A stretch of 64,000 nucleotides of DNA from Nocardiopsis sp. ATB16-24 (GTDB lineage: Bacteria > Actinomycetota > Actinomycetes > Streptosporangiales > Streptosporangiaceae). The position numbers were made by a program, and so were the translations under genes. Shown here piece after piece: positions 18,049 through 28,300 of the stretch; position 1 is the first letter of the stretch; each line of letters begins with the position of its first letter. The stretch is from assembly GCF_030271535.1 (NCBI RefSeq), contig NZ_JASCXJ010000007.1, positions 149,040 through 213,039 on the forward strand, in the 5' to 3' direction. The notes beneath the pieces are model-generated. The model saw nothing but the letters and a program-made list of their open reading frames with translations, was not told the origin of the DNA and made no database searches.

Positions 18049-18963
18049 TCACCCCTCCGGTGGTGCGGCGGGGTCGGGAGCCGGAGCCGGGTCCGGTGCG
18101 GGAGCCTCTCCGCCCTGTTCCCCGCCCCCTGGAGCGGGAACCTGCTCGCCCGGGGCCTGGGGCTCCTCCACCGGCGGGTCCGCGGGTGTCGGAACGGTGT
18201 CGTCCCGGGCTCCGCCGCCCTCGGGTTCCTCCGGAGCGGGGGTCGGCCCCCCTTCCGTACCGGGGGCCTGTTCCTCCGGTCGTCCCGGGAGGACGTCGGG
18301 TCCCTCCGGCGGGGTGTCGGGCGCTTCCGGGCCCTCCTCGGGGTGGACGGGAGCGGAGACGCTGCCGCCGAACAGGGTGGGGGTGCTGGGCTCTTCGCTA
18401 CCGCGCGTCCACGAGGTCAGCGAGCGTCCGGTGAAGAGTTCGAACACCAGGATCACCAGCATCACCAGGATGAACACCACCGCGGCCGGAACGACCAGGG
18501 AGCGCCATCCGCGCCTCCCCTGGGGTTCGGAGGGCGGGTCCTGAACGTCGATGTCCCCGGTGACGGTGTCCCCGGCCGCCTCGGACGGCTCCCGTGTTCG
18601 CTCGACCTCGCTCGCCCGCCCGCTCCCGTGCCCCGCCTCCGTGTCGGAGGCGCTCTTGGCCCCCGTCAGGTGCGGGAGGGGCAGGCCGCCGCGGGCGGCG
18701 GCCTTCTCGGCCAGCTGTCTGGCCTGTTCGCCGCTGCGCGAGAACCAGTGCTGGAGCATGGGACTGACGAGGGTACTGAGCGTGGCCATGACGGCGGCAC
18801 CGATGACCGTGCCGTACACGTTCAGGTAGGAGGCGGCGGTCGCGGCCGCCAGCGTGGCGGCGCCGGCCCCCGTGACCTGGGAGAAGCTCAGGCTGATCCG
18901 TTTCTTCTTGCCGCCTTCCTCCTCCTCTTCCTCCACGTCCTCATGATGTCCGGTTCGAGCCAT
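18049..18963 (-). CDS. Membrane protein with proline-rich extracytoplasmic tail
   Basis: A 304-aa protein. An acidic N-terminus (DVEEEEEEGGKKKR) precedes a first hydrophobic stretch (about 29-65, GAATLAAATAASYLNVYGTV). A charged middle follows, then TM2 (about 148-172, LVVPAAVVFILVMLVILVF), then about 130 residues rich in Pro, Glu and Gly, probably disordered and outside the cell. No domain recognised. ATG at 18963 has GAGAGG 5 nt upstream. The gene diverges from sepH. It could be a cell-envelope protein; function unknown. Confidence 0.72.
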   Translation of the reverse strand: MARTGHHEDVEEEEEEGGKKKRISLSFSQVTGAGAATLAAATAASYLNVYGTVIGAAVMATLSTLVSPMLQHWFSRSGEQARQLAEKAAARGGLPLPHLTGAKSASDTEAGHGSGRASEVERTREPSEAAGDTVTGDIDVQDPPSEPQGRRGWRSLVVPAAVVFILVMLVILVFELFTGRSLTSWTRGSEEPSTPTLFGGSVSAPVHPEEGPEAPDTPPEGPDVLPGRPEEQAPGTEGGPTPAPEEPEGGGARDDTVPTPADPPVEEPQAPGEQVPAPGGGEQGGEAPAPDPAPAPDPAAPPEG

Positions 18964-19544
18964 CCGACCCTCTCTTCGTCGACCGTGCCCGGGGATGGCG
19001 CAGGGGCATGCCGGGAGTCGCCGGGCACGGGATGGGCGTGTGGCGGGGCAGATGACCCCACAAGCACCAAAGGGGACGTTTCCCCCATAGAGGGATAACT
19101 CAGACCAAGGCGACAAGGTTCCGGTAACACCATCAAATAAGAATCATCACCCTTTGGCGAACCTCGGCGTGTCGAGTTGCGCACCAGAGAATCCCAGCAA
19201 CCGAAGAACATGCCGAGATCGGAGTTTTTCCCAGGCCTGGGGTGATTCGAGGTGCGCGGGATACCATCACGGCGGAGCCTTCGCACGGGATCTGCGACAT
19301 TCCCCCGCGATCGCTCCCGGTCGGTGAAGGGTCGGCGTGTCAAGATTGGCAACGAAGAGCGACCGTGAGGGCTCCGGGACACCCGGGGCATCTCCCACCG
19401 CGGCACGCGCCGCGGATCGGGAGGCGGGCACAGTTCGGACATGCCGGACGCGGTAGTGGCCGAACAGTTGTCGGCCGACCAGACTTGGAGAACGCGGGGG
19501 CCGGTCTCGGGACCTGCCCTCGACGGGACGCGAAAGGGAGGGCG
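18964..19544. other. Divergent intergenic region before sepH
   Basis: About 580 bases. The segment 19085-19210 is richer in A/T than its surroundings and is the most likely promoter area for the divergent membrane-protein gene and sepH. An open frame continues upstream of the sepH ATG to 19242, but it lacks SepH-like sequence and I treat it as non-coding. Confidence 0.45.
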
Positions 19545-20825
19545 ATGCACGAGCTTCGCCTCGTGGCCGTGAGCGAGGACGGCACCTACCTGGTGCTCGC
19601 CAGCGCCGGCCGTGGAACCCGTTTCACGCTGCCCGTCGACGACCGCCTCCGCGCCGCAGTACGCGGCCAGTTCTCCCGGCTCGGCCAGTACGAGATCGAA
19701 GTGGAGAATCCGTTGCGCCCCAAGGAAATCCAGGCCCGTATCCGGTCCGGCGAAACCGCGGAGGCCATCTCCGAGATCTCCGGTATACCGATCGAACGGG
19801 TCCGCTGGTTCGAGGGCCCTGTCCTCCAGGAACGCGAGTACATCGCCCAGCAGGCCCAGCGCGCCAGTGTGCGCGCCGACGGCGACGCCGCTCCGGGAAC
19901 CTCCCTGGAGGAGTTGGTCACCAAGCGGATCGGCGCCCACCAACTGGAGACCGGTGATGCGGTGTGGGACTCGTGGAGGCGCGAGGACCGCACATGGCAG
20001 ATCAAGCTCGTCTTTCTGCACGGCGGTGAGGAACGCGTCGCCCACTGGCTGTACGAACCCAGACACAACACCGTCACCCCGGCCGACGAGGAGGCCGCCC
20101 GGTTCTCCTCCCCCGGTCCCGAACCCGCGCCCGCCCCCGGTGCGAACGTGACCCCCTTCGCACCACGCCGTACCGAGGCCGGCGCCGACCCGTCACGTCC
20201 CGACCCCCGTCCCGAACCTCGATCGGACCGCTCCGCGCCCGGGGGCCTGCTCGCCGACACGCCCCTGGGAGAGCCGATGCGTCCCGCGCGGGCCTCCCGT
20301 TCGGGACCTCTGCACAGAGCCGAGCCCGCGCCCTCCGAACGCCACCCGGCCCAGCACGGGGAGACCCGGAGCGCCGAGGCGTACGTGGAGGGCGAGCACT
20401 CCCCGTCCCCGGCCGAACCCGCCCCGTACCAGCGCCCCGAACCCGCGGAGCGGCTCCGTCGGCGACCGGAGGCCGAGCAGTGGGTCCGGCCCACGGTGGG
20501 CGCCGAACCGGTGGAGCGTCCTCGACGGCCCGAGCGTCGTCCCGTCTCCGACCGGCCCCTGGAGACCCGGAGCACGCGAGCCGTCGACCCCGAGATCGCC
20601 CCTCCCGCCGGGGAGACGCCTCCGCGTCCGGCGCCGCGTCGCCGCCGGGCCACCATCGACCTCAACGACAACGGCGCCCCGCGTCGTGCCGCGGACCAGC
20701 CCGCGGTCCCGGCCACCGCCCACGCGGCCGACGACGGCGCCGCGGCCAAGCGCAAGGGACGCGGTCGTCGCGCCTCGGTGCCCTCATGGGACGAGATCAT
20801 GTTCGGTTCCAAGAAGGACGAGTAG
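19545..20825 (+). CDS. sepH: Septation protein SepH
   Basis: The 426-aa protein begins MHELRLVAVSEDGTYLVLAS, the conserved SepH N-terminal (DUF3071) domain, with a helix-turn-helix-like segment at about 55-95 (IRSGETAEAISEISGIPIERV). The middle is long, Pro/Arg/Glu-rich and probably disordered. It ends with the conserved short motif PSWDEIMFGSKK. SepH is a cell-division protein of sporulating and other actinobacteria that binds FtsZ and stimulates its assembly (established for Streptomyces venezuelae). GGGAGG lies just before the ATG. Confidence 0.92.
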   Translation: MHELRLVAVSEDGTYLVLASAGRGTRFTLPVDDRLRAAVRGQFSRLGQYEIEVENPLRPKEIQARIRSGETAEAISEISGIPIERVRWFEGPVLQEREYIAQQAQRASVRADGDAAPGTSLEELVTKRIGAHQLETGDAVWDSWRREDRTWQIKLVFLHGGEERVAHWLYEPRHNTVTPADEEAARFSSPGPEPAPAPGANVTPFAPRRTEAGADPSRPDPRPEPRSDRSAPGGLLADTPLGEPMRPARASRSGPLHRAEPAPSERHPAQHGETRSAEAYVEGEHSPSPAEPAPYQRPEPAERLRRRPEAEQWVRPTVGAEPVERPRRPERRPVSDRPLETRSTRAVDPEIAPPAGETPPRPAPRRRRATIDLNDNGAPRRAADQPAVPATAHAADDGAAAKRKGRGRRASVPSWDEIMFGSKKDE

Positions 20826-20845
20826 GCACCGGCCCGTCGCCACGT

Positions 20846-20881
20846 CCGGGGCGGTCGCACCCGAGGGTGCGACCGCCCCGG
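20846..20881. terminator. Bidirectional hairpin between sepH and the PH-domain genes
   Basis: A perfect 17-bp inverted repeat (CCGGGGCGGTCGCACCC and its complement) with a two-base GA loop lies 20 nt after the sepH stop and also serves the convergent gene. Confidence 0.75.
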
Positions 20882-20909
20882 CGCGTGCGGGTCCGCTCCC
20901 GCCCCGTCC

Positions 20910-22778
20910 TCACGACCTCGACGGGGGCCGGACGGCATCACGCTCCGCCGTCCCACCCTCCGAAGAGGGGTCGATCAGGAAGGGACGCACCATCTCGGGC
21001 GTGACCCGCCCGGCGAAGGCCACCGAAGCCGCCAGTGAGGCGTCCTGGGCGGTGTAGCCTCCCAGCCCCGCCCCCACGGTGACCTGGAGGTCCGCCAGGC
21101 CCGAACGGCGCTGGAAGAGGGTCTGGGTCCATCTCCACCCGATCACCGCCGAACGTTCCACCGTCGCCTGCTGTCGGCGCAGTGAACCCGAGCGCACGCT
21201 CACGCGTTCGCCGTCGTAGCCGTGCCCCAGGGAACGGTAGCGGTCCACGCCCAAGGGGATGCCCAGAACGCCCAGGAACGCGGACACCCAGGCCAGCCAG
21301 GTCACCTCCATGGCCAGGGAGACCACCAGGACCAGCACGAAGGGGCCCACCGAGCGCGTCAGGCGACGGTACAACGCCGCGCGCGGGTGGCGCCGCAGAA
21401 CCCCCCGGAACAGGGCCAGGGCACGGTCCACGACCTGTTCGACCCTCGCGCGCCGACCGGTCGGCAGCAGCACCGCGCGGTTGGCGGCGTCCCCCAGTCC
21501 CGTGACGATGGCCCGCAGCCGTACCGCACCACGGGTACGTTCCAGGGGGTTGTCCAGGAGCTCGTACCCGCGGATGCGTCGCTTCTCCAACGTCACGCTA
21601 CGGCGGGTGAACAGACCACGCTCGGCGACCAGGGAGCCGTCCCTCTCCTTCAGCGTGAAGCCCCAGTGGGTGAGGGAGTAGGAGATCACCGCGAACACCG
21701 GCATCAGCAGGACCAGCACGCCGACCAGGACCGCCGCGAGGACCGTCAGGAACCCGCGGTCGGAGGCGGTCACCCAGTCCACGAGGTAGTCGGTGGCCAG
21801 CTCGCCCGCGGTCTGCTGGACCATGCCGAACAGGGTGGCCAGGACCACGAAGGGGGTCAACAGGTACCCCAGGCTCAGCGCCCCGTACAAGTACCACGAG
21901 TGCGGCATGGTGAAGTGGGTGACGGTCCCGTCCCCTCCGGCGGGCTCGACCCCGTGGGGGTCCGTTTCCGTCCGCTCCTCGCTCGGATCGGGCCGCGACT
22001 CGGGTCCCTCACCGGTGAGCACCGCCTTGCGGTGCAGCAGCACCCGTCGCAGCCGGTCGGCCTCGGCCGTCTCCACGGCGTCGAGTTTGCCGTCCTCACC
22101 GGCGCCCACCGCCCCCGAGGCCGCCTCGATACGGACCACGGCCACGCCGAGCAGCCGGTGCAGGAGCGTACTGGTGACGTCCACACCGCGTACCCGCTCC
22201 AGGGGGATGGTGCGCTGAGAGCGGCGGACGAGCCCCCTGCGTATCTCCAACCGGTCTTCGCCGACCTCGTAGCGGGTGGTCTGCCAGGCGACGAATCCGC
22301 CCACCAACAGGGCCACGACGGTCACGCCGGTGGCGGCCAGCACCCAGGCGTTGAAGCCGCCGAGCACCAGACCCGCCACGATCGGCAGCAGCAGACCCCG
22401 GAGCTGGTTGATGGGACCGACGACCATGCTACGGGGGCTGAGTCGACGCGCGCGCTCGACCATCGGCGGGGGCGGAGCCGCCGCGTCCTGCCCCGACCAC
22501 CAGTCGCGGGCGGGGCCCCAAGGGTCGGACCTCGCTCCCCCCGACTCCCGCGCGTCGGCGCCGGGCGCCGTGCCACCGGTGGGGACCTCCCCTTCCCCCA
22601 GGTGGGCCTCCCGCCACGGGGAGCCGTGGTCGGGTGCTCCCGGCGGCCACCCCGGATACCGGTGGGCCGGTTCTCCTCCGGTGCGGCCCGGTCCTTCGGA
22701 CGCGCTCCCGGGAGCGACCCAGCCGCCCTCCTCGTCCCGGGTCGGGTTCTGGTCGTTCTCGGCGTTCTCTTCGCTCAT
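20910..22778 (-). CDS. Large bacterial PH-domain (YdbT-like, bPH_2) membrane protein
   Basis: This 622-aa protein has a charged N-terminus of about 130 residues. Three repeating units follow, each a pair of hydrophobic helices then a bPH_2 beta-rich module: TTRYEVGEDRLEIRRGLV; YSLTHWGFTLKERDGSLVAERG; GERVSVRSGSLRRQQ with VERSAVIGW. This is the YdbS-YdbT arrangement; in Bacillus these proteins affect resistance to certain antimicrobial peptides, and biochemical function is unclear. Its ATG overlaps the TGA of the upstream PH-domain gene by one base (TGATG), so the two are translationally coupled. Confidence 0.85.
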   Translation of the reverse strand: MSEENAENDQNPTRDEEGGWVAPGSASEGPGRTGGEPAHRYPGWPPGAPDHGSPWREAHLGEGEVPTGGTAPGADARESGGARSDPWGPARDWWSGQDAAAPPPPMVERARRLSPRSMVVGPINQLRGLLLPIVAGLVLGGFNAWVLAATGVTVVALLVGGFVAWQTTRYEVGEDRLEIRRGLVRRSQRTIPLERVRGVDVTSTLLHRLLGVAVVRIEAASGAVGAGEDGKLDAVETAEADRLRRVLLHRKAVLTGEGPESRPDPSEERTETDPHGVEPAGGDGTVTHFTMPHSWYLYGALSLGYLLTPFVVLATLFGMVQQTAGELATDYLVDWVTASDRGFLTVLAAVLVGVLVLLMPVFAVISYSLTHWGFTLKERDGSLVAERGLFTRRSVTLEKRRIRGYELLDNPLERTRGAVRLRAIVTGLGDAANRAVLLPTGRRARVEQVVDRALALFRGVLRRHPRAALYRRLTRSVGPFVLVLVVSLAMEVTWLAWVSAFLGVLGIPLGVDRYRSLGHGYDGERVSVRSGSLRRQQATVERSAVIGWRWTQTLFQRRSGLADLQVTVGAGLGGYTAQDASLAASVAFAGRVTPEMVRPFLIDPSSEGGTAERDAVRPPSRS

Positions 22779-23371
22779 CAGGTCGCGTCGTCTCGCAGTG
22801 TCCCGGCGCGTACGGCCAGTTCCTCGCTCAGTCGGCGGGCCTCTTCCGCGTCCAGCCCCTCGATCGTGGACGACCCGGCGTAGGAGGCGGTCTGTACCTC
22901 CAACGTCGCCACGTCGAACACACGCTCAAGCCACCCCTGGGTGTGGTCGACCGTCTGGAGTCGGTTGACCGGGACCAGCTGCCAGGACCTGCTGACCCAG
23001 CCGGTCCGGGTGTAGATGACGTCGTCGGTCACCTCCCACCGGTGGACGCGGTAACGCCATGAGGGCACGATCGCCACCTTCGACAGCGCGTAGACCAGGT
23101 AGAGGACCGGCAGAAGCCAGGCCCTGTCCTTCGCCCACGTCGGAATCCATCCCCAGGGCAGGGTCGAGGCTCCCCATGCCAGGGCGGAGAACAACGCCAG
23201 GGTGAGGACGCTGCCGAAGAGCAGGCGGAGGGTCCACACCCCCACCGCGCGTCCGCTCACACGACGTTCCGGCGGGCGCAGCAGAGCGGTCTCCTCCGGG
23301 GCGGATCCGGGGGATCGCGGCTCCTCACCGGGTCCTGGAGCGGCATCGTAAGGCGGCGGGGTGTTCGTCAC
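22778..23371 (-). CDS. Small bacterial PH-domain (YdbS-like) membrane protein
   Basis: At 197 aa it has a Pro-rich N-terminus, two hydrophobic segments (about 46-70 and 84-103), then one bPH_2 module: WRYRVHRWEVTDDVIYTRTG, SWQLVPVNRLQTVDHTQGWLER, VFDVATLEVQTAS. This matches YdbS, the short partner of the larger downstream protein, and a complex is probable. The start is GTG at 23371. The divergent neighbour is the DrrA-type ABC gene. Confidence 0.87.
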   Translation of the reverse strand: MTNTPPPYDAAPGPGEEPRSPGSAPEETALLRPPERRVSGRAVGVWTLRLLFGSVLTLALFSALAWGASTLPWGWIPTWAKDRAWLLPVLYLVYALSKVAIVPSWRYRVHRWEVTDDVIYTRTGWVSRSWQLVPVNRLQTVDHTQGWLERVFDVATLEVQTASYAGSSTIEGLDAEEARRLSEELAVRAGTLRDDAT

Positions 23372-23516
23372 GTGCCCGAGTCTAGGGGCTGCGGCGGCGG
23401 GGCCACCGCCCACATGGGACTGACGGCCCACGGACGGGAAGGCACAGGTCCTTGTCAGCGTTCTGTCAGACCACTTCGCCACACTTGAGGACAGACGTTG
23501 ACATAGGGAGGACCAC

Positions 23517-24485
23517 ATGACTGACGCCATCCGCGCGGAGGGTCTGGTCAAGCAGTTCAAGGGCGAACGGGCCCTGGACGGTGTGGACCTGACCGCCAGG
23601 ACGGGGGCGGTGTTGGGCGTCCTGGGTCCCAACGGATCCGGCAAGACCACCACCGTGCGCATTCTGGCCACCCTGCTGCGCCCGGACGCGGGACACGCCG
23701 AGGTCGGGGGGTTCGACGTGGTACGCAGGCCCCACGAGGTGCGTCGCCTGATCGGGTTGACCGGACAGTACGCGGCGGTCGACGAGGATCTGACCGGTAC
23801 CCAGAACCTGGTGCTCATCGCACGTCTGCTGGGACTGGACCGGGCCGGTGCCCGTACGCGCGCGGCCGAGCTGCTGGAGCGCTTCGGGCTCACCGACGCC
23901 GCCGACCGCCCCGTCAAGACCTACTCCGGCGGTATGCGCCGGCGGCTGGACCTGTCCGCGAGCCTGGTCGGACGGCCGTCTTTGCTGTATCTGGACGAAC
24001 CCACCACCGGCCTCGACCCGCACAGCCGCAACGGCCTGTGGGACGTGGTGCGCGGGCTGGTCGAGGACGGGGTGACCGTGCTGCTGACCACCCAGTACCT
24101 GGAGGAGGCCGACCAATTGGCCGACGACCTGGTGGTCCTCGACCACGGCCGGGTGATCAGCACGGGCACCCCCGAGGAGCTGAAGAACCGGGCGGGCAAG
24201 CAGGTGTTGGAGATGCGCACCGTCGACACCGGCCGGCTACCGCTGGCCACCAAGATCATCGAGGCGGTGACCAGCACTCCGGCGACCTCCGACGGGGTGC
24301 TCACCAGCGTCCCGGTCACCGACGCGGGGATCCTGCCCGAGGTGGTGCGCCGCTTGGACGAGCAGGGTGTGGCGGTCGCCGAGCTGTCGTTGCGCAAACC
24401 CAGCCTGGACGAGGTGTTCCTCGCCCTGACCGGACGCACCGCCGAGGAACAGAGCACGGACACGACCGTCCGGGAAGGGGCATGA
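23517..24485 (+). CDS. DrrA-type ABC transporter ATPase
   Basis: The 322-aa ATPase has Walker A GPNGSGKTT (about 40-48), signature YSGGMRRRLDLS, Walker B LLYLDEPTTGLDP, and the long DrrA-type C-terminal regulatory tail (VAVAELSLRKPSLDEVFLALTG). Daunorubicin-resistance-type exporters pump out drugs or self-made metabolites; this substrate is unknown. GGGAGG lies 5 nt before the ATG. The gene overlaps the permease start by 4 nt (ATGA). Confidence 0.93.
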   Translation: MTDAIRAEGLVKQFKGERALDGVDLTARTGAVLGVLGPNGSGKTTTVRILATLLRPDAGHAEVGGFDVVRRPHEVRRLIGLTGQYAAVDEDLTGTQNLVLIARLLGLDRAGARTRAAELLERFGLTDAADRPVKTYSGGMRRRLDLSASLVGRPSLLYLDEPTTGLDPHSRNGLWDVVRGLVEDGVTVLLTTQYLEEADQLADDLVVLDHGRVISTGTPEELKNRAGKQVLEMRTVDTGRLPLATKIIEAVTSTPATSDGVLTSVPVTDAGILPEVVRRLDEQGVAVAELSLRKPSLDEVFLALTGRTAEEQSTDTTVREGA

Positions 24486-25321
24486 GCATGGGTGCCGTGT
24501 CGACACGGGCACAACCGGAGCACACGCGGTGGGCATCCACCGTCCCTGAGCGGATCGGCCCGTTGAGCACCGTGCAGAACGGTCTGCAACTGGCCTGGCG
24601 TAGCGTCCTGAAGATCAAGGCCAACCCCGAAGAGGTCTTCGGGCTGATGTTGCAGCCGGTCATGTTCGTGACCCTGTTCGTCTTCGTCTTCGGGCAGGCG
24701 ATGATGGGGGACTGGCAGAGCTACCGGGACTTCCTGATGCCCGGCATCATCGCCCAGTCGGTCATCTTCGCCACTTTGGGCACGGGCTTCTCACTGAGCC
24801 AGGACGTGGAGAAGGGCATCTTCGACCGTTTCCGGTCGCTTCCCATCGCCCGCTCGGCGCCGCTGACGGGGGCCATCCTCGGTGACCTGGTCCGGTACAC
24901 GATCACCGTGGTGATGGTGCTGTTGGTCGGCCTCCTCATCGGTTTCCGCCCCGAGGGCGGAGTGGCCGGTGTGGTCGTGGCCGCGGCCTTGGTCCTGCTG
25001 TTCGCCTTCGCGCTGTGCTGGATGTCGGCCTTCGTGGGCATGATCGTACGCACCCCGATGGCGGTACAGGCGTTCGGGATGATCCTGATGTTCCCGCTCA
25101 CCTTCAGCAGTTCGGCGTTCGTCAGCCCCGACGACATGCCCGGCTGGCTACGGGTGGTGGCCGCCAACAACCCGGTCACCCACGTCGTGGACGCCATGCG
25201 CGGCCTGATGCTGGACACGGGCGGGGTGGCCGGCTCCGTGCTGTGGACGGTGGTGTGGGCCGCCATCATCACCGCGGTCTTCTTCCCGCTGGCCGTGTGG
25301 GCCTACCGGCGGCGCACCTGA
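24482..25321 (+). CDS. DrrB-type ABC-2 permease
   Basis: The 279-aa membrane protein has six predicted membrane segments, an amphipathic N-terminus and the family motifs MPGIIAQSVIFATLGTG and KGIFDRFRSLPIARSA. It is the channel partner of the overlapping DrrA-type ATPase. The ATG at 24482 overlaps the ATPase stop. A hairpin terminator follows, facing the SARP gene. Confidence 0.92.
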   Translation: MSMGAVSTRAQPEHTRWASTVPERIGPLSTVQNGLQLAWRSVLKIKANPEEVFGLMLQPVMFVTLFVFVFGQAMMGDWQSYRDFLMPGIIAQSVIFATLGTGFSLSQDVEKGIFDRFRSLPIARSAPLTGAILGDLVRYTITVVMVLLVGLLIGFRPEGGVAGVVVAAALVLLFAFALCWMSAFVGMIVRTPMAVQAFGMILMFPLTFSSSAFVSPDDMPGWLRVVAANNPVTHVVDAMRGLMLDTGGVAGSVLWTVVWAAIITAVFFPLAVWAYRRRT

Positions 25322-25348
25322 GACGAACCGTCACCATCGACGAGCAGA

Positions 25349-25376
25349 GGTCGCCGGGCCCCGAGGCCCGGCGACC
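25349..25376. terminator. Bidirectional hairpin between drrB-like and SARP genes
   Basis: GGTCGCCGGGCC and GGCCCGGCGACC form a perfect 12-bp stem around CCGA, 27 nt after the permease stop and just before the SARP-gene stop on the other strand. Confidence 0.7.
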
Positions 25377-25391
25377 CCACCGTGGGACGGC

Positions 25392-28300
25392 TCACAGGTG
25401 TCCGTCCTCCTTCCCGGGACCGGTGTCGGGCACGATCGGAGCCAGCCACCGGCTCACGAGCCGCAGAGCCCGCTCCGCACCGACCTCCCGACCCCGGCCG
25501 ACCAGGTGGAGGTACTCGTCCTCCCCCAGTGCGCGACGCGCCTGTTCACGGGCTCGCACCACGTAAGGGGTTGCGGTGTCCGGTACGCCTCGCAGCGCCT
25601 CGGAGTGGCCCAGGAGCACGGCCGCCCGTTCCGGATCCTTCTCGGCCGACATCATGACGAACACGTCCAGGATCTCCGCGCACACCGGTCCCAGACCACG
25701 GACGGCCAACCACCATGAGCGCCCGTTCTCCCGCCAGGCGGCCTCGGCCTCCCCCGACATCCACTGGACGATGGCGAGTTGGGACCGCCAGGCCGCCTCG
25801 ATGTAGAGCGGGGAGAGACCGTCGAGTTCGGGCAAGGAGGTCCCGACCCGATCCAGGACCGCACGGGCCCCCTCCAGATCACCGGCCTCCCGCAGCCAGT
25901 GGGCCTCGCTCAACCACAGCAGCGACATGTGCTCCCGCTCGATCGGTTCCTGGCCGTCGAACAGGGCACGCAGGTCGCGCCGGGCCGCCTCCAACTCACC
26001 GAGGTCGGTGAGGACCTGGGCCCGGCGGATCCGGAACATCGTCGCCATCCCGCGCAGCGCCGTGTCCTCGGCCAGGCGCATCCCCTCGTCGAGGAGTTCG
26101 CCGCAACGTCTGAGATCGCCGAACCGCTGCGCGTCCGCCGCCTGGGCGAGCGCCTGGCACTGTCCCCAGGTGTCACCGCAGGCCCGGAACTCCTCCAGAG
26201 CCGTGCTCGCCCTCTCCATGGACAGTCCGACACGTCCGGCGAGGACGTCGAGCAGCCCCAGCAACAGCCGCACCATGGCACGCATCCATGGGTCGTCCTG
26301 TTCCAGGGCCGCGACGAGGCGTTCGTAGGACTCGTCCACACGCCCCTCGACCAGGGCCCTGTAGACCAGGCCGTACACCAGCGTGTGGTGTTCCTCGACC
26401 CGCTCCCCCGCCTCCTCCATCACCTCCTCGACCCGGCGCAGGCGCTGGACCGCGAAGGAGTGGTCCAGGTTCCCGTCCAGGGCGCGGTGGAACAGGCAGG
26501 AGGCGTAGGCGACGGCCCTTCCCTCCGGTACCCGGCCGCCGACCATGGCGAGGACCTCCTCGGTCCACTGGTTGAGCCGACGCCAGGCCCCGCCCAGGGT
26601 CCAGTACCACTGGGAGTACTCGATCAGGTCCAAGGCGAGGGCGCTGTCACCCCGCTCGACGGCCCACCGCAGGGCGGCGTCACAGTGGTCGGCCTCGGCG
26701 TCCAGACGGACCATCGACTCCCTCTGGTCGGGTCCGCGCAACAACGGATCGCTCTCACGCCACAGATCATGGACGTAGCGGGCGTGCTCGTCACGGTAGG
26801 GCTCCTCCTCCCCGCACTCTCGGAGGCGCTCGAACGCGTAGGCGCGTACCGTCTCCAACTGGCGGTAGCGGGGTGGTGCCTCGTTCCCTACGGGGGTCTC
26901 GGCGACCACCAGGGACTTGTCGACCAGGGCGAACAGAACGCCCCACACGTCGTCACCGGCCACCGTCCCCTCGGCCCCCGGGTCCGCGCAGACGCCTTCC
27001 ACCGCCTCAAGGGTGGCGCCTCCGGCGAAGATCGACAGGCGACGCAGCAGTCGGCGCTCGGCTTCGTCGAGCAGTTCCCAACTCCAGTCGACCACGGCGC
27101 GCAGGGTGCGGTGGCGCGGCATGGCCGACCGTGTTCCGCCCGTCAGGAGCCGAAAGCGGTCGCCCAACCGTCGTGCCATCTGGGCCACGGTCATGGAACG
27201 CAGGCGGGCGGCGGCCAACTCCAGGGCCAACGGCATACCGTCCAGCTCCCGGGTGAGACGTACGACATCGGCGACGTTCTCCTCGTTCACCCGAAAACCC
27301 GGTCGGACGGCGGCGGCGCGTTCGGCGAACAGGGCGACGGAGGAGTAACCGGCGGCCCGTTCCGCGGTGGTGCCCTCGGGCGGCAGTTCCAGGGGAGGAA
27401 CGACCAGGAGCTGCTCACCGGACACGCCCAGGGGCTGGCGTGAGGTGGCCAGGATCCGCAGCCGGGGGCACCTGGCGAGCAGTGATTCCACCAGGTGGAC
27501 GGCCTCGCCGACAAGATGCTCGCAGTTGTCGAGGATCACGAGGGCGGGTTGGTCTCCGAGGAAGGCCACCGCTCTTTCCATGGGCGGAGCGACGGCCGCG
27601 CCGGTGGAGCGCGCCTGGAACAGGGCGTGTTCTCGCAGGCCCAGCGCGCTGATCAAGGCTTGAGGGATGTCCGCGGCCGTCCGGGAGGCCAGCTCCACGA
27701 ACCAGCCGCCGTGGGCGAGCAGATCCGGTGCCCGCAGGGCCAGGGCGGACGCGCTCTCGATGGCCAGCCGGGTCTTGCCCGCCCCACCGGGGCCGGTCAG
27801 TGTGAGCAGGCGCCCCCGCGTGAGCAGGCCGACGGCGGTGTCCACCTCGGTCTCACGCGGCACGAAGCTGGTCAGCACGGAGGGCAGACTCAAAGGCGGG
27901 TCGCAGACGCCGCGCCGCCTCCCTTCGACCGGCGCGGTGGGCTCTCGGTGTTCGCGGGGTGCGCCGCCGGAGTCGCCCACGGCGCCGGGCGGGTCGAGTT
28001 CGCCGCGCAACAGCCTCACGTGCAGGTCCCGCAGCTGGGGAGAGGGGTCCAGGCCCAGTTCGTCGGCGAGGAGGGTGCGGAAGCGGTCGTAGGCGGCCAG
28101 TGCGTCGGCCGTGCGACCGGTGGCGGCCAAGGCCCGGATGAGCAGTTCCAGGGGGCGTTCGCGATGTGGTTCCCGACTGGCCAGGGCCTCGGCCTCGGGC
28201 AGTACCTCGGTGTACCGTCCCAGTTCGGCCAGGGCCGTCAGGTGGTCCTCCAGAACGGAACGGCGGGTCTCGGACAGGCGCAGCGCGACGTCCTCGGCCA

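Noticed and set aside
19242..19544. A 100-codon extension before sepH.
   Set aside because: SepH homologues start MHELRLV, with GGGAGG directly upstream; the extension has biased but non-conserved residues.
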